42,151 nucleotides of DNA from Elusimicrobiaceae bacterium (GCA_017528825.1 JAFXOI010000017.1:1-42151); one strand, 5' to 3'. Counted from the first letter of the stretch, positions 16,491 to 23,990 are shown. The notes: generated from the letters alone by a model not told the origin. Program-made: numbers and translations.

Positions 16491-17696
16491 ATGATTTTTA
16501 CCAATACACAACTAAATCGATATGCAGACGTCATGGTGTGGGCGATGGAGAATGCCCGCCGCGGCGGTAAATTCAAAAAATATGATACGGTGTTAATCCG
16601 TTGCGAAGTGGGGGCTATGCCGTTAGCACAGGCCGTGTATAGTCGTCTACTAGAAAAACGCTATCATCCGATGGTGCGTTTTATTACGCCGGAAGGATTT
16701 CAACAGGCTTTTTATTCATTAGCCGATGCCAAACAACTGGCTTATATTGCACCGGGAGAAGAAGCGTTCCAAAACTCTCTAAACGGGATGATTGCTTTGC
16801 GTGCGCCCGAAGATTTGATGGCCCTTAAAAACGTAAATCCTGCCCGCATCGGTCAAGCTGCCGTGGCGCGTAAAAAATTGCGTGAAATTTTGGACCGCAC
16901 CGAACAAGCCGGTCAATTTTCGTGGACATTGTGCAATTACCCGACGCAGGAATTAGCCGATAAAGCAGGGTTAAGTTTGAAAGAATATGCCGCTCAAATG
17001 GTCAAGGCATGTTTTTTGAACGAAAAAGATCCGGTGGCAAAATGGAAAGAGGTGATGAAACAAATTGAGCAAACCGGCAAATGGCTCAACAGTTTGAAGA
17101 TAGACCGTTTGCACGTGCAAAGTGTGCATATGGATTTTGAGGTGCTGATGGGGGAAAAACGCAAATTTATCTCCGGAGGCGGCAACAATATCCCGTCTTT
17201 TGAAATTTTTACTTCACCGGACTGGCGCGGTACGCGCGGTGTGTATTTTGCAGATTTGTCCTCTTATCGTAGCGGTAATTATGTCAAAGGCGTTCGTCTG
17301 GAATTTAAGGAAGGGCGCGTGGTAAAAGCCACTGCCGAAAAAGGCCAAGATTTCTTACGCAAAATGTTAGCGATGGATCGCGGGGCGTCCCAAATCGGGG
17401 AGTTTTCACTCACGGACCGTCGGTTTTCTAAAATTGACAAATTCATGGCCGATATTTTGTTTGACGAAAATTTCGGCGGCAAACACGGTAATTGCCACGT
17501 GGCCGTCGGGTCCAGTTATGCCGATACCTTTGCCGGAGATGTGCGCAAACTGGACAAAAAACTCAAAGAAAAGTTGGGCTATAATGAATCTGCTTTGCAT
17601 TGGGATTTGATTAATACGGAAGATAAAACCGTACACGCCACCGTCAAAGGCGGCAAAAAAATCCTAATTTACCAAAAAGGCCAGTTCTGTCTGTAA
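16491..17696 (+). CDS. M29-family aminopeptidase (thermophilic aminopeptidase type)
   Basis: The 401-residue metallopeptidase removes N-terminal residues from peptides in the cytoplasm. The metal-site region is recognisable: GGGNNIPSFEIFTSP supplies the first glutamate (about residue 240), IGEFSLTDR the second, DENFGGKHGNCHVAVGSSY the histidine and tyrosine, and ALHWDLI a late histidine and aspartate. ATG 16491 is chosen because GGAAGGGGA lies just ahead; a longer frame adds only five residues. Neighbours on both sides are on the other strand, so it is monocistronic. Confidence 0.88.
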   Translation: MIFTNTQLNRYADVMVWAMENARRGGKFKKYDTVLIRCEVGAMPLAQAVYSRLLEKRYHPMVRFITPEGFQQAFYSLADAKQLAYIAPGEEAFQNSLNGMIALRAPEDLMALKNVNPARIGQAAVARKKLREILDRTEQAGQFSWTLCNYPTQELADKAGLSLKEYAAQMVKACFLNEKDPVAKWKEVMKQIEQTGKWLNSLKIDRLHVQSVHMDFEVLMGEKRKFISGGGNNIPSFEIFTSPDWRGTRGVYFADLSSYRSGNYVKGVRLEFKEGRVVKATAEKGQDFLRKMLAMDRGASQIGEFSLTDRRFSKIDKFMADILFDENFGGKHGNCHVAVGSSYADTFAGDVRKLDKKLKEKLGYNESALHWDLINTEDKTVHATVKGGKKILIYQKGQFCL

Positions 17697-17716
17697 GAGT
17701 GAATATAGGATCTAAA

Positions 17717-17744
17717 AAAACCCCGCTCACAAGAGCGGGGTTTT
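17717..17744. terminator. Bidirectional terminator between aminopeptidase and pilin
   Basis: AAAACCCCGCTC pairs with GAGCGGGGTTTT around ACAA, with T runs on both strands, serving the two convergent genes. Confidence 0.9.
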
Positions 17745-17750
17745 GATTTA

Positions 17751-18221
17751 TTAGCACTTCGGCGCTGAATTTGGGCACCAGGTACCTTCACAACATCCTC
17801 CATCGTACGTAACATCCCCATAAGCAGAGCCGCAAGTTCCATAAGCATTCGCGATACATTTGCTACCTTCTTTAAAGGTAGCTCCATGGCAGGAATAACC
17901 ACCATCTCCAATACAGATACTTCCAGAAGAAAATGTGCCGGAGCAAGCATGCGCACTTTTAGCGGTACAAACAGATCCATTTGCAAAAGTTCCCGTACAC
18001 GATTCATAACCTCCGGTACAAATAGCTGCATCAAAATTACCATTTTGACAGCTATAATATCCGTGTTCAATACCGGTAATACAACTGCTTCCCGGAGCAA
18101 ATTCAGAATCATTACAACCTTTATCTCTTGTTGTCTGACAAAGTCCGTCAGTCTTTACGCTAACATGATTGCAATTATTCGCTCCATAATGCTCGTCTCC
18201 CAAACAGGTGCCGCCTTCTTC
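17751..18221 (-). repeat. Protein-level tandem repeats with paired cysteines (pilin tail)
   Basis: The stretch codes for seven or eight imperfect repeats of about 16-22 residues, each carrying two cysteines six to nine residues apart. DNA identity between units is low, so the array is old or under diversifying pressure. Confidence 0.7.
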
Positions 18222-18866
18222 TATTACAAGTTTGTTCTCTTCTATCCCGCTTGTATGTTGATATCCACAAAATCCATTACTATACGGCATACCATTGGCT
18301 TTGCAACGGTCTTCTTCTGTTCTAAAACATTTGGTGTTCTTGTTGGACCAGGTGCGGCTGACATGATCACACGTGGCTTTGTCGATTTCTTGGTCTAGTA
18401 AATAGGCCGTATAGCCGTCTGCACTGGTTAAATCTTGGCCGTTTAGCAGTTTGCTACATAATCTTTTCGCGCGTTCATCCCCTGTTTTAGCTTCACAATG
18501 TAACTGCCCGGCAAACATTGGACTTTTGTCTAAATAACTAGCTAGACGCACATTGTCTAATTTACTGTTCGTAACCCGTATCACATTGGGGTCAGCCGTA
18601 TTATTGGGCGTTACTAAGGCAAATGTTAAATCACTATTATTCATCGTAACATCTAAATTAGCCATATTATCCGTATACGCACCATTGGTCATTTTAACGG
18701 CTTCTTCGGCATCTTTAATGGCTTTGGCACCCGGTAACATGGTGCTCCAATGGCTTTTATCCACCGCCCCTTGATACATGGGTATAGCAATAGCCGATAA
18801 AATACCGATAATCAGTACGACCACTAGTAGTTCTATCAGCGTGAAGGCCTGTTTATTTTTTTGCAT
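17751..18866 (-). CDS. Large type IV pilin-like protein with C-terminal cysteine-rich repeats
   Basis: The 371-residue prepilin starts MQKNKQA|FTLIELLVVVL; the residue before the cleavage point is Ala, not the usual Gly. Residues 30-210 form a pilin body shared with the paralogue at 38471 (YQGAVDKSHWSTMLPGAKAI, PNNTxDPNVIRVTNSKL, TSADGY). Residues from about 216 to the end are seven or eight repeats of roughly 16-22 residues of form G-S-x-C-(6-9)-C-x-G-x-F (for example ANGSVCTAKSAHACSGTF), each with two cysteines. The tail probably makes a disulfide-stapled solenoid at the pilus surface or tip. ATG 18866 follows AAAGGAGAA. Expression is under leader L2. Confidence 0.88.
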   Translation of the reverse strand: MQKNKQAFTLIELLVVVLIIGILSAIAIPMYQGAVDKSHWSTMLPGAKAIKDAEEAVKMTNGAYTDNMANLDVTMNNSDLTFALVTPNNTADPNVIRVTNSKLDNVRLASYLDKSPMFAGQLHCEAKTGDERAKRLCSKLLNGQDLTSADGYTAYLLDQEIDKATCDHVSRTWSNKNTKCFRTEEDRCKANGMPYSNGFCGYQHTSGIEENKLVIEEGGTCLGDEHYGANNCNHVSVKTDGLCQTTRDKGCNDSEFAPGSSCITGIEHGYYSCQNGNFDAAICTGGYESCTGTFANGSVCTAKSAHACSGTFSSGSICIGDGGYSCHGATFKEGSKCIANAYGTCGSAYGDVTYDGGCCEGTWCPNSAPKC

Positions 18867-19128
18867 ACGATTCTCCTTTTGTTTCTGTTTTTGGAGAATG
18901 CACACAAAAAAACGGCTGTTACAGCGGACTCCTGACACGGTATCCAACTATAACAGCCGTAGTCTGCCGCGCCCGAAGGCGTGGCAAACACTCGGCACAA
19001 AACAAACGGGTAATTAGTCCGTTTGCCTTGTGCCTTATATCGGCTGTTTTTGGCGTGTCAGGATTGCTGGTGCAAACCCCGTACTCTGCGTACGGTTCCA
19101 AAAACAGATTCAAATTGTATATACTACT
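18867..19128 (-). promoter_or_regulatory. Structured pilin leader L2 (riboswitch-like RNA, unknown class)
   Basis: On the minus strand the elements come in this order. CTGTTTTTGG (19107-19098) is followed by hairpin CCGTAC/GTACGG (19095-19079). Outer stem CCTGACACG/CGTGTCAGG pairs 19062-19054 with 18939-18931. Stem P1 AACAGCCG/CGGCTGTT pairs 19048-19041 with 18959-18952. Inside P1 is a three-way junction: arm P2 GGCACAA/TTGTGCC with CAAACGG/CCGTTTG (19034-18994), joining strand GAGTGTTT, arm P3 GCCACGCC-TTCG-GGCGCGGC (18985-18966), joining strand AGACTA. The P1 3' strand also pairs with a terminator arm. Leader L3 shares every part with compensating changes. The ligand, if any, is unknown. 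Confidence 0.8.
18906..18960 (-). terminator. Attenuator terminator in leader L2
   Basis: ACGGCTGTTA (18960-18951) pairs with TAACAGCCGT (18921-18912), followed by a run of T. The 5' arm is the same strand that closes stem P1, so terminator and P1 are mutually exclusive. Confidence 0.75.
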
Positions 19129-19134
19129 ATTTCT

Positions 19135-19143
19135 ATTCTACCA
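19135..19143 (-). promoter_or_regulatory. Extended -10 promoter for pilin leader L2
   Basis: TGGTAGAAT on the minus strand places the start near 19128. The downstream stretch (TAGAATARAAA...AATCTGTTTTTGG) is conserved with leader L3. Confidence 0.55.
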
Positions 19144-19163
19144 GTTTTCCAATCAAATTACCA

Positions 19164-19190
19164 TAAAAAAACCCTCGCTTGTGCGAGGGG
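19164..19190 (-). terminator. Terminator after the DUF948-like gene
   Basis: CCCTCGC and GCGAGGG pair around TTGT, followed on the minus strand by seven T. It insulates the pilin leader promoter at 19135. Confidence 0.85.
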
Positions 19191-19208
19191 GTTAGTCAAA
19201 AAATATTT

Positions 19209-19466
19209 TTATTTCTTTTTATATTTGTTTACTAAATCCATTCCTAGTTTAACGGCTCTAAACAAACCATTATCTAAGACGGAAGATACATTGTCAATCA
19301 ATTGAAATGTACTGTTTGTTTTGTCCACTTTTTCGGCAGTGGTAATGGCTAAATACTCTACTGATTCAGCGGTTTTCTGGATTTGCATTAACGTGCGGGC
19401 CGCATAAATAACCAGCACCACAAAAGCTACAACCGCAATTAATGTCATGATTTGATAAAAGTCCAT
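19209..19466 (-). CDS. Small single-pass membrane protein (DUF948-like)
   Basis: The 85-residue protein has one N-terminal membrane helix (residues 6-26, IMTLIAVVAFVVLVIYAARTL) and an amphipathic remainder with repeated TAESVEYLAITTAEKVDKTN-type heptads ending in KYKKK. This is the shape of DUF948-type proteins, whose function is not established. A clean SD (AGGAGGGG) precedes ATG 19466, and a terminator follows. It is monocistronic. Confidence 0.7.
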   Translation of the reverse strand: MDFYQIMTLIAVVAFVVLVIYAARTLMQIQKTAESVEYLAITTAEKVDKTNSTFQLIDNVSSVLDNGLFRAVKLGMDLVNKYKKK

Positions 19467-19660
19467 AACCCCTCCTGTTTTTCTTTATTTAACCAGTTTA
19501 GAAGGAACAGGTCAAGGGGGAAAATAAAATTTTTTTGAGGCAGGAAAATGAACTTTAAAATTTCTCGAAGAGAAAATAAAAAAACACAAAATTTCGTCTT
19601 TAAAAAAATAAAAAATATTATTCGTTTCCCATTAAAAAATAAGAACTTTTTGAAAACTCT

Positions 19661-19697
19661 TTGCAAGCTAAAATTTTTTATGTAAAATTTATTTTAC
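19661..19697 (+). promoter_or_regulatory. nrdD promoter with palindrome over the -10
   Basis: TTGCAA (19661-19666), 16 bases, then TAAAAT (19683-19688) make a reasonable sigma70-type promoter 54 bases before the nrdD ATG. The palindrome GTAAAAT-TT-ATTTTAC (19682-19697) overlaps the -10 and could be an operator. The 195 bases before it (19467-19660) are very A/T-rich and I see no gene there. Confidence 0.45.
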
Positions 19698-19741
19698 CGC
19701 GCAACTCTGTTTTGTGCAAAACTACTTTAAGGAAGAAACCC

Positions 19742-21802
19742 ATGGAAAACGCAGAAGTTATTAAGCATATCGTCAAACGTGACGGTAACATTCAGCATTT
19801 TGATTCAAAAAAAATTAGCACCGCTATCGCGAAAGCAGCCGAAGTAACCGGCGAGTTTGATGCAGAAACCGCCAAAAAACTAACGATTCGTGTTATCAAT
19901 ATTATTCAACAGTTGTACGCCGATACCACCCCCAACGTGGAAAATGTGCAGGATATTGTAGAAGATGTGCTGTTAACCTCCAATTATCACAAAACGGCTA
20001 AAGCATACATTTTGTACCGCGACCAACATGCGCGCATCCGTGAAATTTCTTCCAAATTTAATGTAGATTTAGTGGACCAGTACTTGAAACAATTAGACTG
20101 GCAGGTCAACGAAAACAGCAACATGGGTTACTCGTTGCAAGGGCTCAACAACTATATTTCTTCCGAAGTAAGCAAAATCTATTGGCTCAATAAAATTTAT
20201 CCGGAAAAAGTGAAACGGATGCACTTGGAAGGAGATATCCACTTGCACGATTTGGGCTTGTTGGGCGCCTATTGTGTGGGATGGGATTTGCAAGATTTGC
20301 TTTTAAGCGGTTTTACCGGTGTAGTGGGTAAAGCAGAAAGTAAACCGGCTAAGCATTTCCGCACCGCTTTGGGACAGGTAGTCAATTTCTTCTACACCTT
20401 GCAAGGGGAAAGTGCCGGCGCTCAGGCGTTTTCTAACTTTGATACGCTGCTCGCTCCGTTTATCTATTATGATAAACTCACCTATGAAGAAGTTAAACAG
20501 GCTTTGCAAGAATTTTTATTTAACGTCAACGTGCCGACCCGCGTAGGTTTCCAAACGCCGTTTACGAACTTAACCTTGGACCTCAATGTGCCGTCTTATT
20601 ACAAAGACCAACCGGTCATCATCGGCGGCAAACTGATGGATAAAACTTACAAGGAATTCCAAAATGAAATGGATTTACTCAACCGCGCGTTCTGTGAGGT
20701 AATGCTCGCCGGTGATGCCAAGGGCCGCGTGTTTACGTTCCCTATCCCGACGTATAACATCACCAAAGATTTTGACTGGAACAACGAAAAACTCACCCCG
20801 CTGTGGGAAATGACCGCTAAGTATGGTATCCCGTATTTTGCGAACTTTATTAACTCGGATATGAACCCCGAAGATGCCCGTTCTATGTGCTGCCGTCTGC
20901 GTATTGATAACCGGGAACTTCGCAAACGCGGCGGCGGGTTATTTGGCTCAGCTCCGCTGACGGGTTCTATCGGCGTGGTGACGATTAACTTGCCCCGCTT
21001 GGGATATCTTTCCAAAAACGAAGATGAATTCTTCGCCAATCTATTAGACCGTATGCAAACGGCTAAAGAAAGTTTGGAAATTAAACGTAAAGTCATTGAA
21101 CGCTTTACGGCGGCCAATTTATATCCGTATATGAGTTTCTATTTGCGCAGCGTAAAAGAACGCTTCGGTAAATACTGGATGAACCATTTCTCGACCATCG
21201 GGTTAGTCGGTTTGAATGAAGCGGCCGTTAACTTGCTTGGGGAAGATATCGGAACGGAAAAAGGAAAAGCCTTTGCTGAAAAAGTGTTGCTCTTTATGCG
21301 GGAACATTTGGTCAAATTCCAAGAAGAAACCGGTAACAATTACAACTTGGAAGCCACCCCGGCTGAAGGTACTTCCTATCGCTTGGCAAAATTGGATAAA
21401 GAACATTATCCGGACATTATTTGTGCAGACGAAGCTATGTATAAAGAAGGTCATCAGCCTTTTTATACCAACTCTTCTCAACTGCCGGTCAATTATACCG
21501 ATGATGTGTTTGAAATGTTAGACTTGCAAAACACCATTCAATCTAAGTATACTGGTGGTACTGTACAGCATATTTTTACAGGCGAACGTATTAAAAACTT
21601 GGACGCCATGAAACAGTTTATTAAAACTGTTTGCGAAAGATACACTTTACCGTATTTTTCCATCACGCCGACGTTTAGCGTCTGCCCCAAATGCGGTTAC
21701 ATTGAGGGAGAACATTTTGAATGTCCCAAATGTAAATCGGCACGTATGCAGGAGCTGGAACGTCAGGTACGCTTGCTCGAAGAACAGCTTTATAGTAAAT
21801 AA
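19742..21802 (+). CDS. nrdD: Anaerobic (class III) ribonucleoside-triphosphate reductase, catalytic part without the glycyl-radical domain
   Basis: The 686-residue protein reduces ribonucleoside triphosphates to dNTPs without oxygen. An ATP-cone occupies residues about 4-95 (IVKRDGNIQHFDSKKISTAI...). The barrel follows, with RSMCCRLRID carrying active-site cysteine and GSIGVVTINLPRLGY. Near the C-terminus is the zinc motif CPKCGY...CPKC. The usual C-terminal glycyl-radical segment (RVVGYLRP...) is absent: the chain ends in a charged helix (ARMQELERQVRLLEEQLYSK). That segment is encoded separately at 21953-22153. ATG 19742 follows AAGGAAG; upstream in-frame codons look non-coding. With the next two genes it forms the nrd cluster. 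Confidence 0.93.
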   Translation: MENAEVIKHIVKRDGNIQHFDSKKISTAIAKAAEVTGEFDAETAKKLTIRVINIIQQLYADTTPNVENVQDIVEDVLLTSNYHKTAKAYILYRDQHARIREISSKFNVDLVDQYLKQLDWQVNENSNMGYSLQGLNNYISSEVSKIYWLNKIYPEKVKRMHLEGDIHLHDLGLLGAYCVGWDLQDLLLSGFTGVVGKAESKPAKHFRTALGQVVNFFYTLQGESAGAQAFSNFDTLLAPFIYYDKLTYEEVKQALQEFLFNVNVPTRVGFQTPFTNLTLDLNVPSYYKDQPVIIGGKLMDKTYKEFQNEMDLLNRAFCEVMLAGDAKGRVFTFPIPTYNITKDFDWNNEKLTPLWEMTAKYGIPYFANFINSDMNPEDARSMCCRLRIDNRELRKRGGGLFGSAPLTGSIGVVTINLPRLGYLSKNEDEFFANLLDRMQTAKESLEIKRKVIERFTAANLYPYMSFYLRSVKERFGKYWMNHFSTIGLVGLNEAAVNLLGEDIGTEKGKAFAEKVLLFMREHLVKFQEETGNNYNLEATPAEGTSYRLAKLDKEHYPDIICADEAMYKEGHQPFYTNSSQLPVNYTDDVFEMLDLQNTIQSKYTGGTVQHIFTGERIKNLDAMKQFIKTVCERYTLPYFSITPTFSVCPKCGYIEGEHFECPKCKSARMQELERQVRLLEEQLYSK

Positions 21803-21815
21803 TTACACCTAATAC

Positions 21816-21846
21816 CTTTTTAGGGTTACGCGCTAACCCTAAAAAG
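21816..21846. other. Strong hairpin between nrdD and the radical-domain gene
   Basis: CTTTTTAGGGTTA pairs with TAACCCTAAAAAG (13 bp, loop CGCGC). It has A, not T, on its 3' side in both directions, so it is not a standard intrinsic terminator. It may protect or process the message. Confidence 0.6.
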
Positions 21847-21848
21847 CA

Positions 21849-21908
21849 GTTCGGTTTGTGCGCAAAATTGATACAAAAATTGATACAATAGTTGTAGTAA
21901 AACCGAAC
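21849..21908. promoter_or_regulatory. Inverted repeat enclosing an extended -10 promoter (TGATACAAT)
   Basis: GTTCGGTTT (21849-21857) and AAACCGAAC (21900-21908) flank two direct copies of AATTGATACAA, the second of which forms TGATACAAT (21881-21889). The transcript would start near 21896. The small radical-domain gene therefore seems to have its own promoter, and the flanking arms could be a regulator site or an RNA stem. Confidence 0.45.
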
Positions 21909-21952
21909 CAGCCGTATCGTTAAGATGCAACCATAAACTAAGGAGAAAACCC

Positions 21953-22153
21953 ATGACTGCAGAAGAAAGAAAAATTGTTGAAAATAAAATCACCGAGATC
22001 AAAGAAGAAATGAAAGATGTACACGGTTCCAAATGTGAAGTGTATTCCCGCGTAGTGGGGTATCTCCGTCCGGTACAAAACTGGAATAAAGGTAAAAAAG
22101 AAGAATTCGGCATGCGCAAAACGATGCATGTAGAATGTGGTTGCGATAAATAA
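21953..22153 (+). CDS. Stand-alone glycyl-radical domain of anaerobic ribonucleotide reductase
   Basis: The 66-residue protein holds the NrdD radical segment, CEVYSRVVGYLRPVQNWNKG, in which Gly36 (RVVGY) would carry the radical. In most NrdD proteins this is the last 40-60 residues of the main chain. Here it is preceded by a charged helix (residues 1-23, MTAEERKIVENKITEIKEEM) that could pair with the helix ending the large subunit. Two extra cysteines (ECGC) lie at the end. A good SD (AAGGAGAAAACCC) precedes ATG 21953. A stop codon, a hairpin, a promoter and an SD separate it from nrdD, so this is a true split and not a frameshift. By position it may also repair damaged enzyme as GrcA does for pyruvate formate-lyase. 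Confidence 0.85.
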   Translation: MTAEERKIVENKITEIKEEMKDVHGSKCEVYSRVVGYLRPVQNWNKGKKEEFGMRKTMHVECGCDK

Positions 22154-22171
22154 GTCGTAAGAGTTTTTTGT

Positions 22172-22795
22172 ATGAAAATTGGAGGGTTGATCAAGTTCAC
22201 GTTGATTGACTACCCGGGCGTAGTATCAGCTATTGTGTTCACACAGGGCTGTAATTTCCGCTGCAGGTATTGTCATAATCCGGAACTGGTCTACCCTTCT
22301 TTATTTCAAGAAGGCATGCCGCAAGAAGAAGTAATGTCTTTTCTGCGCCGACGGCAAGGCACTTTGCAAGGCTTAGTAGTTACCGGCGGCGAACCTACCT
22401 TACAACCCGATTTACTCGATTTTTTGTCTGAAGTAAAAAAATTAGGTTATCGTATTAAATTAGATACCAACGGGTATCGGCCGGATGTGTTGCAACAGGC
22501 CTTGGAGCAAAAGTTGGTGGATTATATTGCCATGGATTTGAAAGCGCCGCTGGCTAAATATACGCAGATTACCGGCGTACCTACCGATGAACAAGTATTG
22601 CGCCGCAGTATGGAAATGATTAAAAATTCCGGGCTGCCTCACGAGTTTCGCACTACTTACGATAAAGAAGTATTAACAGACGCAGATATCGAACAATTAA
22701 AAACAGAAACGCAGGGACATCCCTATCGTGTGCAAGAATGTTTGCCCGTTCCTAAAGAAAAAAATATCCTCAAAGTACAACATACTGAAATTTAA
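22172..22795 (+). CDS. nrdG: Anaerobic ribonucleotide reductase activating enzyme (radical SAM)
   Basis: The 207-residue protein has the radical-SAM cysteines in CNFRCRYCHNPELV (residues 27-40), the opening GGLIKFTLIDYPG typical of NrdG of this length, and VVTGGEPTLQPD for SAM binding. It cleaves S-adenosylmethionine to place the radical on the glycine of the reductase. It starts 18 bases after the radical-domain gene, which makes NrdG a better call than pyruvate formate-lyase activase. The operon ends at a terminator immediately after. Confidence 0.9.
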   Translation: MKIGGLIKFTLIDYPGVVSAIVFTQGCNFRCRYCHNPELVYPSLFQEGMPQEEVMSFLRRRQGTLQGLVVTGGEPTLQPDLLDFLSEVKKLGYRIKLDTNGYRPDVLQQALEQKLVDYIAMDLKAPLAKYTQITGVPTDEQVLRRSMEMIKNSGLPHEFRTTYDKEVLTDADIEQLKTETQGHPYRVQECLPVPKEKNILKVQHTEI

Positions 22796-22796
22796 T

Positions 22797-22822
22797 AAAC
22801 CCCGCTTTTCGGCGGGGTTTTA
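22797..22822. terminator. Terminator after nrdG and tspO
   Basis: AAACCCCGC pairs with GCGGGGTTT around CTTTTCG-type loop sequence; T follows on both strands for the two convergent genes. Confidence 0.85.
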
Positions 22823-22825
22823 GTT

Positions 22826-23287
22826 TTAATTCATCAGCCAAATACCGGTGTTAAGTAACCACGCAAAACATAGCCACGCCAAATAAGGAATAAGTAACCA
22901 GACTGCGGCGCGTGAAATCGGCCTTGCAGCCCGCATGAGCCACAGGGTCATTGCAATCATCGCCAGTACTAATATCATCGCTCCCATGATGTGATGCAGG
23001 CCGAAAAACAAGGGCGTCCACGCCGCATTAAGCACCAGTTGCGCGATTATGAGCCAGGTGGCTTTTCGCACGGGCGTATTAAACTCCCTGCGCGTGATGT
23101 AAAAGGCCGCTAGGGCCAGCAGTATATACAGTACCGCCCAGACCATGCCAAACAGCCAGTCCGGCGGAGAGAAAAATGGATGGTTTAGACTGTGGTACCA
23201 ATCCATATTTTGGCGTACAATGCGCACACCCATCCACATAGGCACTTGCCACACCAAGATCCATAAGACTAATTTTGCCAGTTGCAT
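22826..23287 (-). CDS. tspO: TspO/MBR family membrane protein
   Basis: The 153-residue protein has five predicted membrane helices and the family signature MDWYHSLNHPFFSPPDWLFGMVW followed by NAAWTPLFFGLHH and a late WLLNTGIW. TspO proteins bind tetrapyrroles and related ligands and influence porphyrin export or breakdown. SD AGGAGG precedes ATG 23287. It is monocistronic. Family is clear; the ligand here is not. Confidence 0.92.
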   Translation of the reverse strand: MQLAKLVLWILVWQVPMWMGVRIVRQNMDWYHSLNHPFFSPPDWLFGMVWAVLYILLALAAFYITRREFNTPVRKATWLIIAQLVLNAAWTPLFFGLHHIMGAMILVLAMIAMTLWLMRAARPISRAAVWLLIPYLAWLCFAWLLNTGIWLMN

Positions 23288-23390
23288 AATTCCTCCTTTT
23301 GTTAAGGTCGTACCAGTATAAAGGAAAACGGATTTTTCTACAAGTGCAAAAAGTAATTAGTTGTTTCTTTTTTGCTCATTTTACCGTCGG

Positions 23391-23442
23391 AAAGAAAAAG
23401 TATTGTAAAAAAAGCTTGACATCGTTTTTTTTTTTGTAGCAT
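23391..23442 (+). promoter_or_regulatory. Pilin promoter with 11-base T tract in the spacer
   Basis: TTGACA (23416-23421) and TAGCAT (23437-23442) are separated by 15 bases, of which 23425-23435 are eleven T. The A-rich block before it (GAAAGAAAAAGTATT...) is shared with the promoter at 38331. Spacer length could change by slipped-strand replication. Confidence 0.6.
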
Positions 23443-23475
23443 TTAAAATAAACGAACCAAAAAAGGAGGTAGTTT

Positions 23476-23955
23476 ATGTTTGTAAAAAATAACAGAGCTT
23501 TTACGCTCATTGAGTTGTTAGTAGTTGTTTTAATCATCGGCATTTTGTCTGCCATTGCTTTGCCGCAATACCAAAAAGCGGTAGAAAAATCTCGCGCCGC
23601 CGAAGCTCTTACCAACATGCGCACTATTGTGAATAATGTGGAAATGGTAATTTTGGAAACAGGAATGAACGATGGGAATATTTATCTGAACACAGACAAT
23701 TGGTCTGTTCAATTGAGCGGTAGCCAATGGAATAATGGATATTATGTGACAAAATATTTCATATATTCCCTAGAGGATGCGTCAGGTATATATGCCTTTC
23801 GTTGTAACGGTGTTTGTACAAGTGCAGAAGATGTTAATAATGTGGACTATGAGTTATGGCAAGATTATCCTTCTCAAAATAATGGGGTCAGTAATATCTC
23901 TTGTACCGGTTACACCGATTTAGGTACTTCCGTTTGTAAGGCTTTAGGCTATTAA
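23476..23955 (+). CDS. Type IV pilin-like protein
   Basis: The 159-residue prepilin starts MFVKNNRA|FTLIELLVVVLIIG, with Ala before the cleavage point, and continues with ALPQYQKAVEKSRAAEALTN. The globular domain has four cysteines (CNGVC, SCTGY, VCKAL), the last pair forming a likely C-terminal disulfide loop. SD AAAGGAGGTAG lies ahead of ATG 23476. The leader is short (about 26 bases) and has no large fold, unlike the minus-strand pilins. Transcription comes from the T-tract promoter. Confidence 0.9.
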   Translation: MFVKNNRAFTLIELLVVVLIIGILSAIALPQYQKAVEKSRAAEALTNMRTIVNNVEMVILETGMNDGNIYLNTDNWSVQLSGSQWNNGYYVTKYFIYSLEDASGIYAFRCNGVCTSAEDVNNVDYELWQDYPSQNNGVSNISCTGYTDLGTSVCKALGY

Positions 23956-23990
23956 TAGCCACTTTTTTCTATCCGTATGCCCTCTAAAAA

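Noticed and set aside
19030-19305. A 91-codon plus-strand frame
   Set aside because: It runs through the L2 leader, a terminator and the DUF948-like gene on the other strand, and has no SD.
19445-19666. A 73-codon minus-strand frame rich in Phe and Leu
   Set aside because: It is made of A/T-rich low-complexity sequence, overlaps the nrdD promoter and the start of the DUF948-like gene.
21803-21952. Frameshift or sequencing error splitting nrdD
   Set aside because: The large chain has its own helical end and stop; a hairpin, promoter-like -10, SD and ATG precede the small gene. A single-base error cannot join them.
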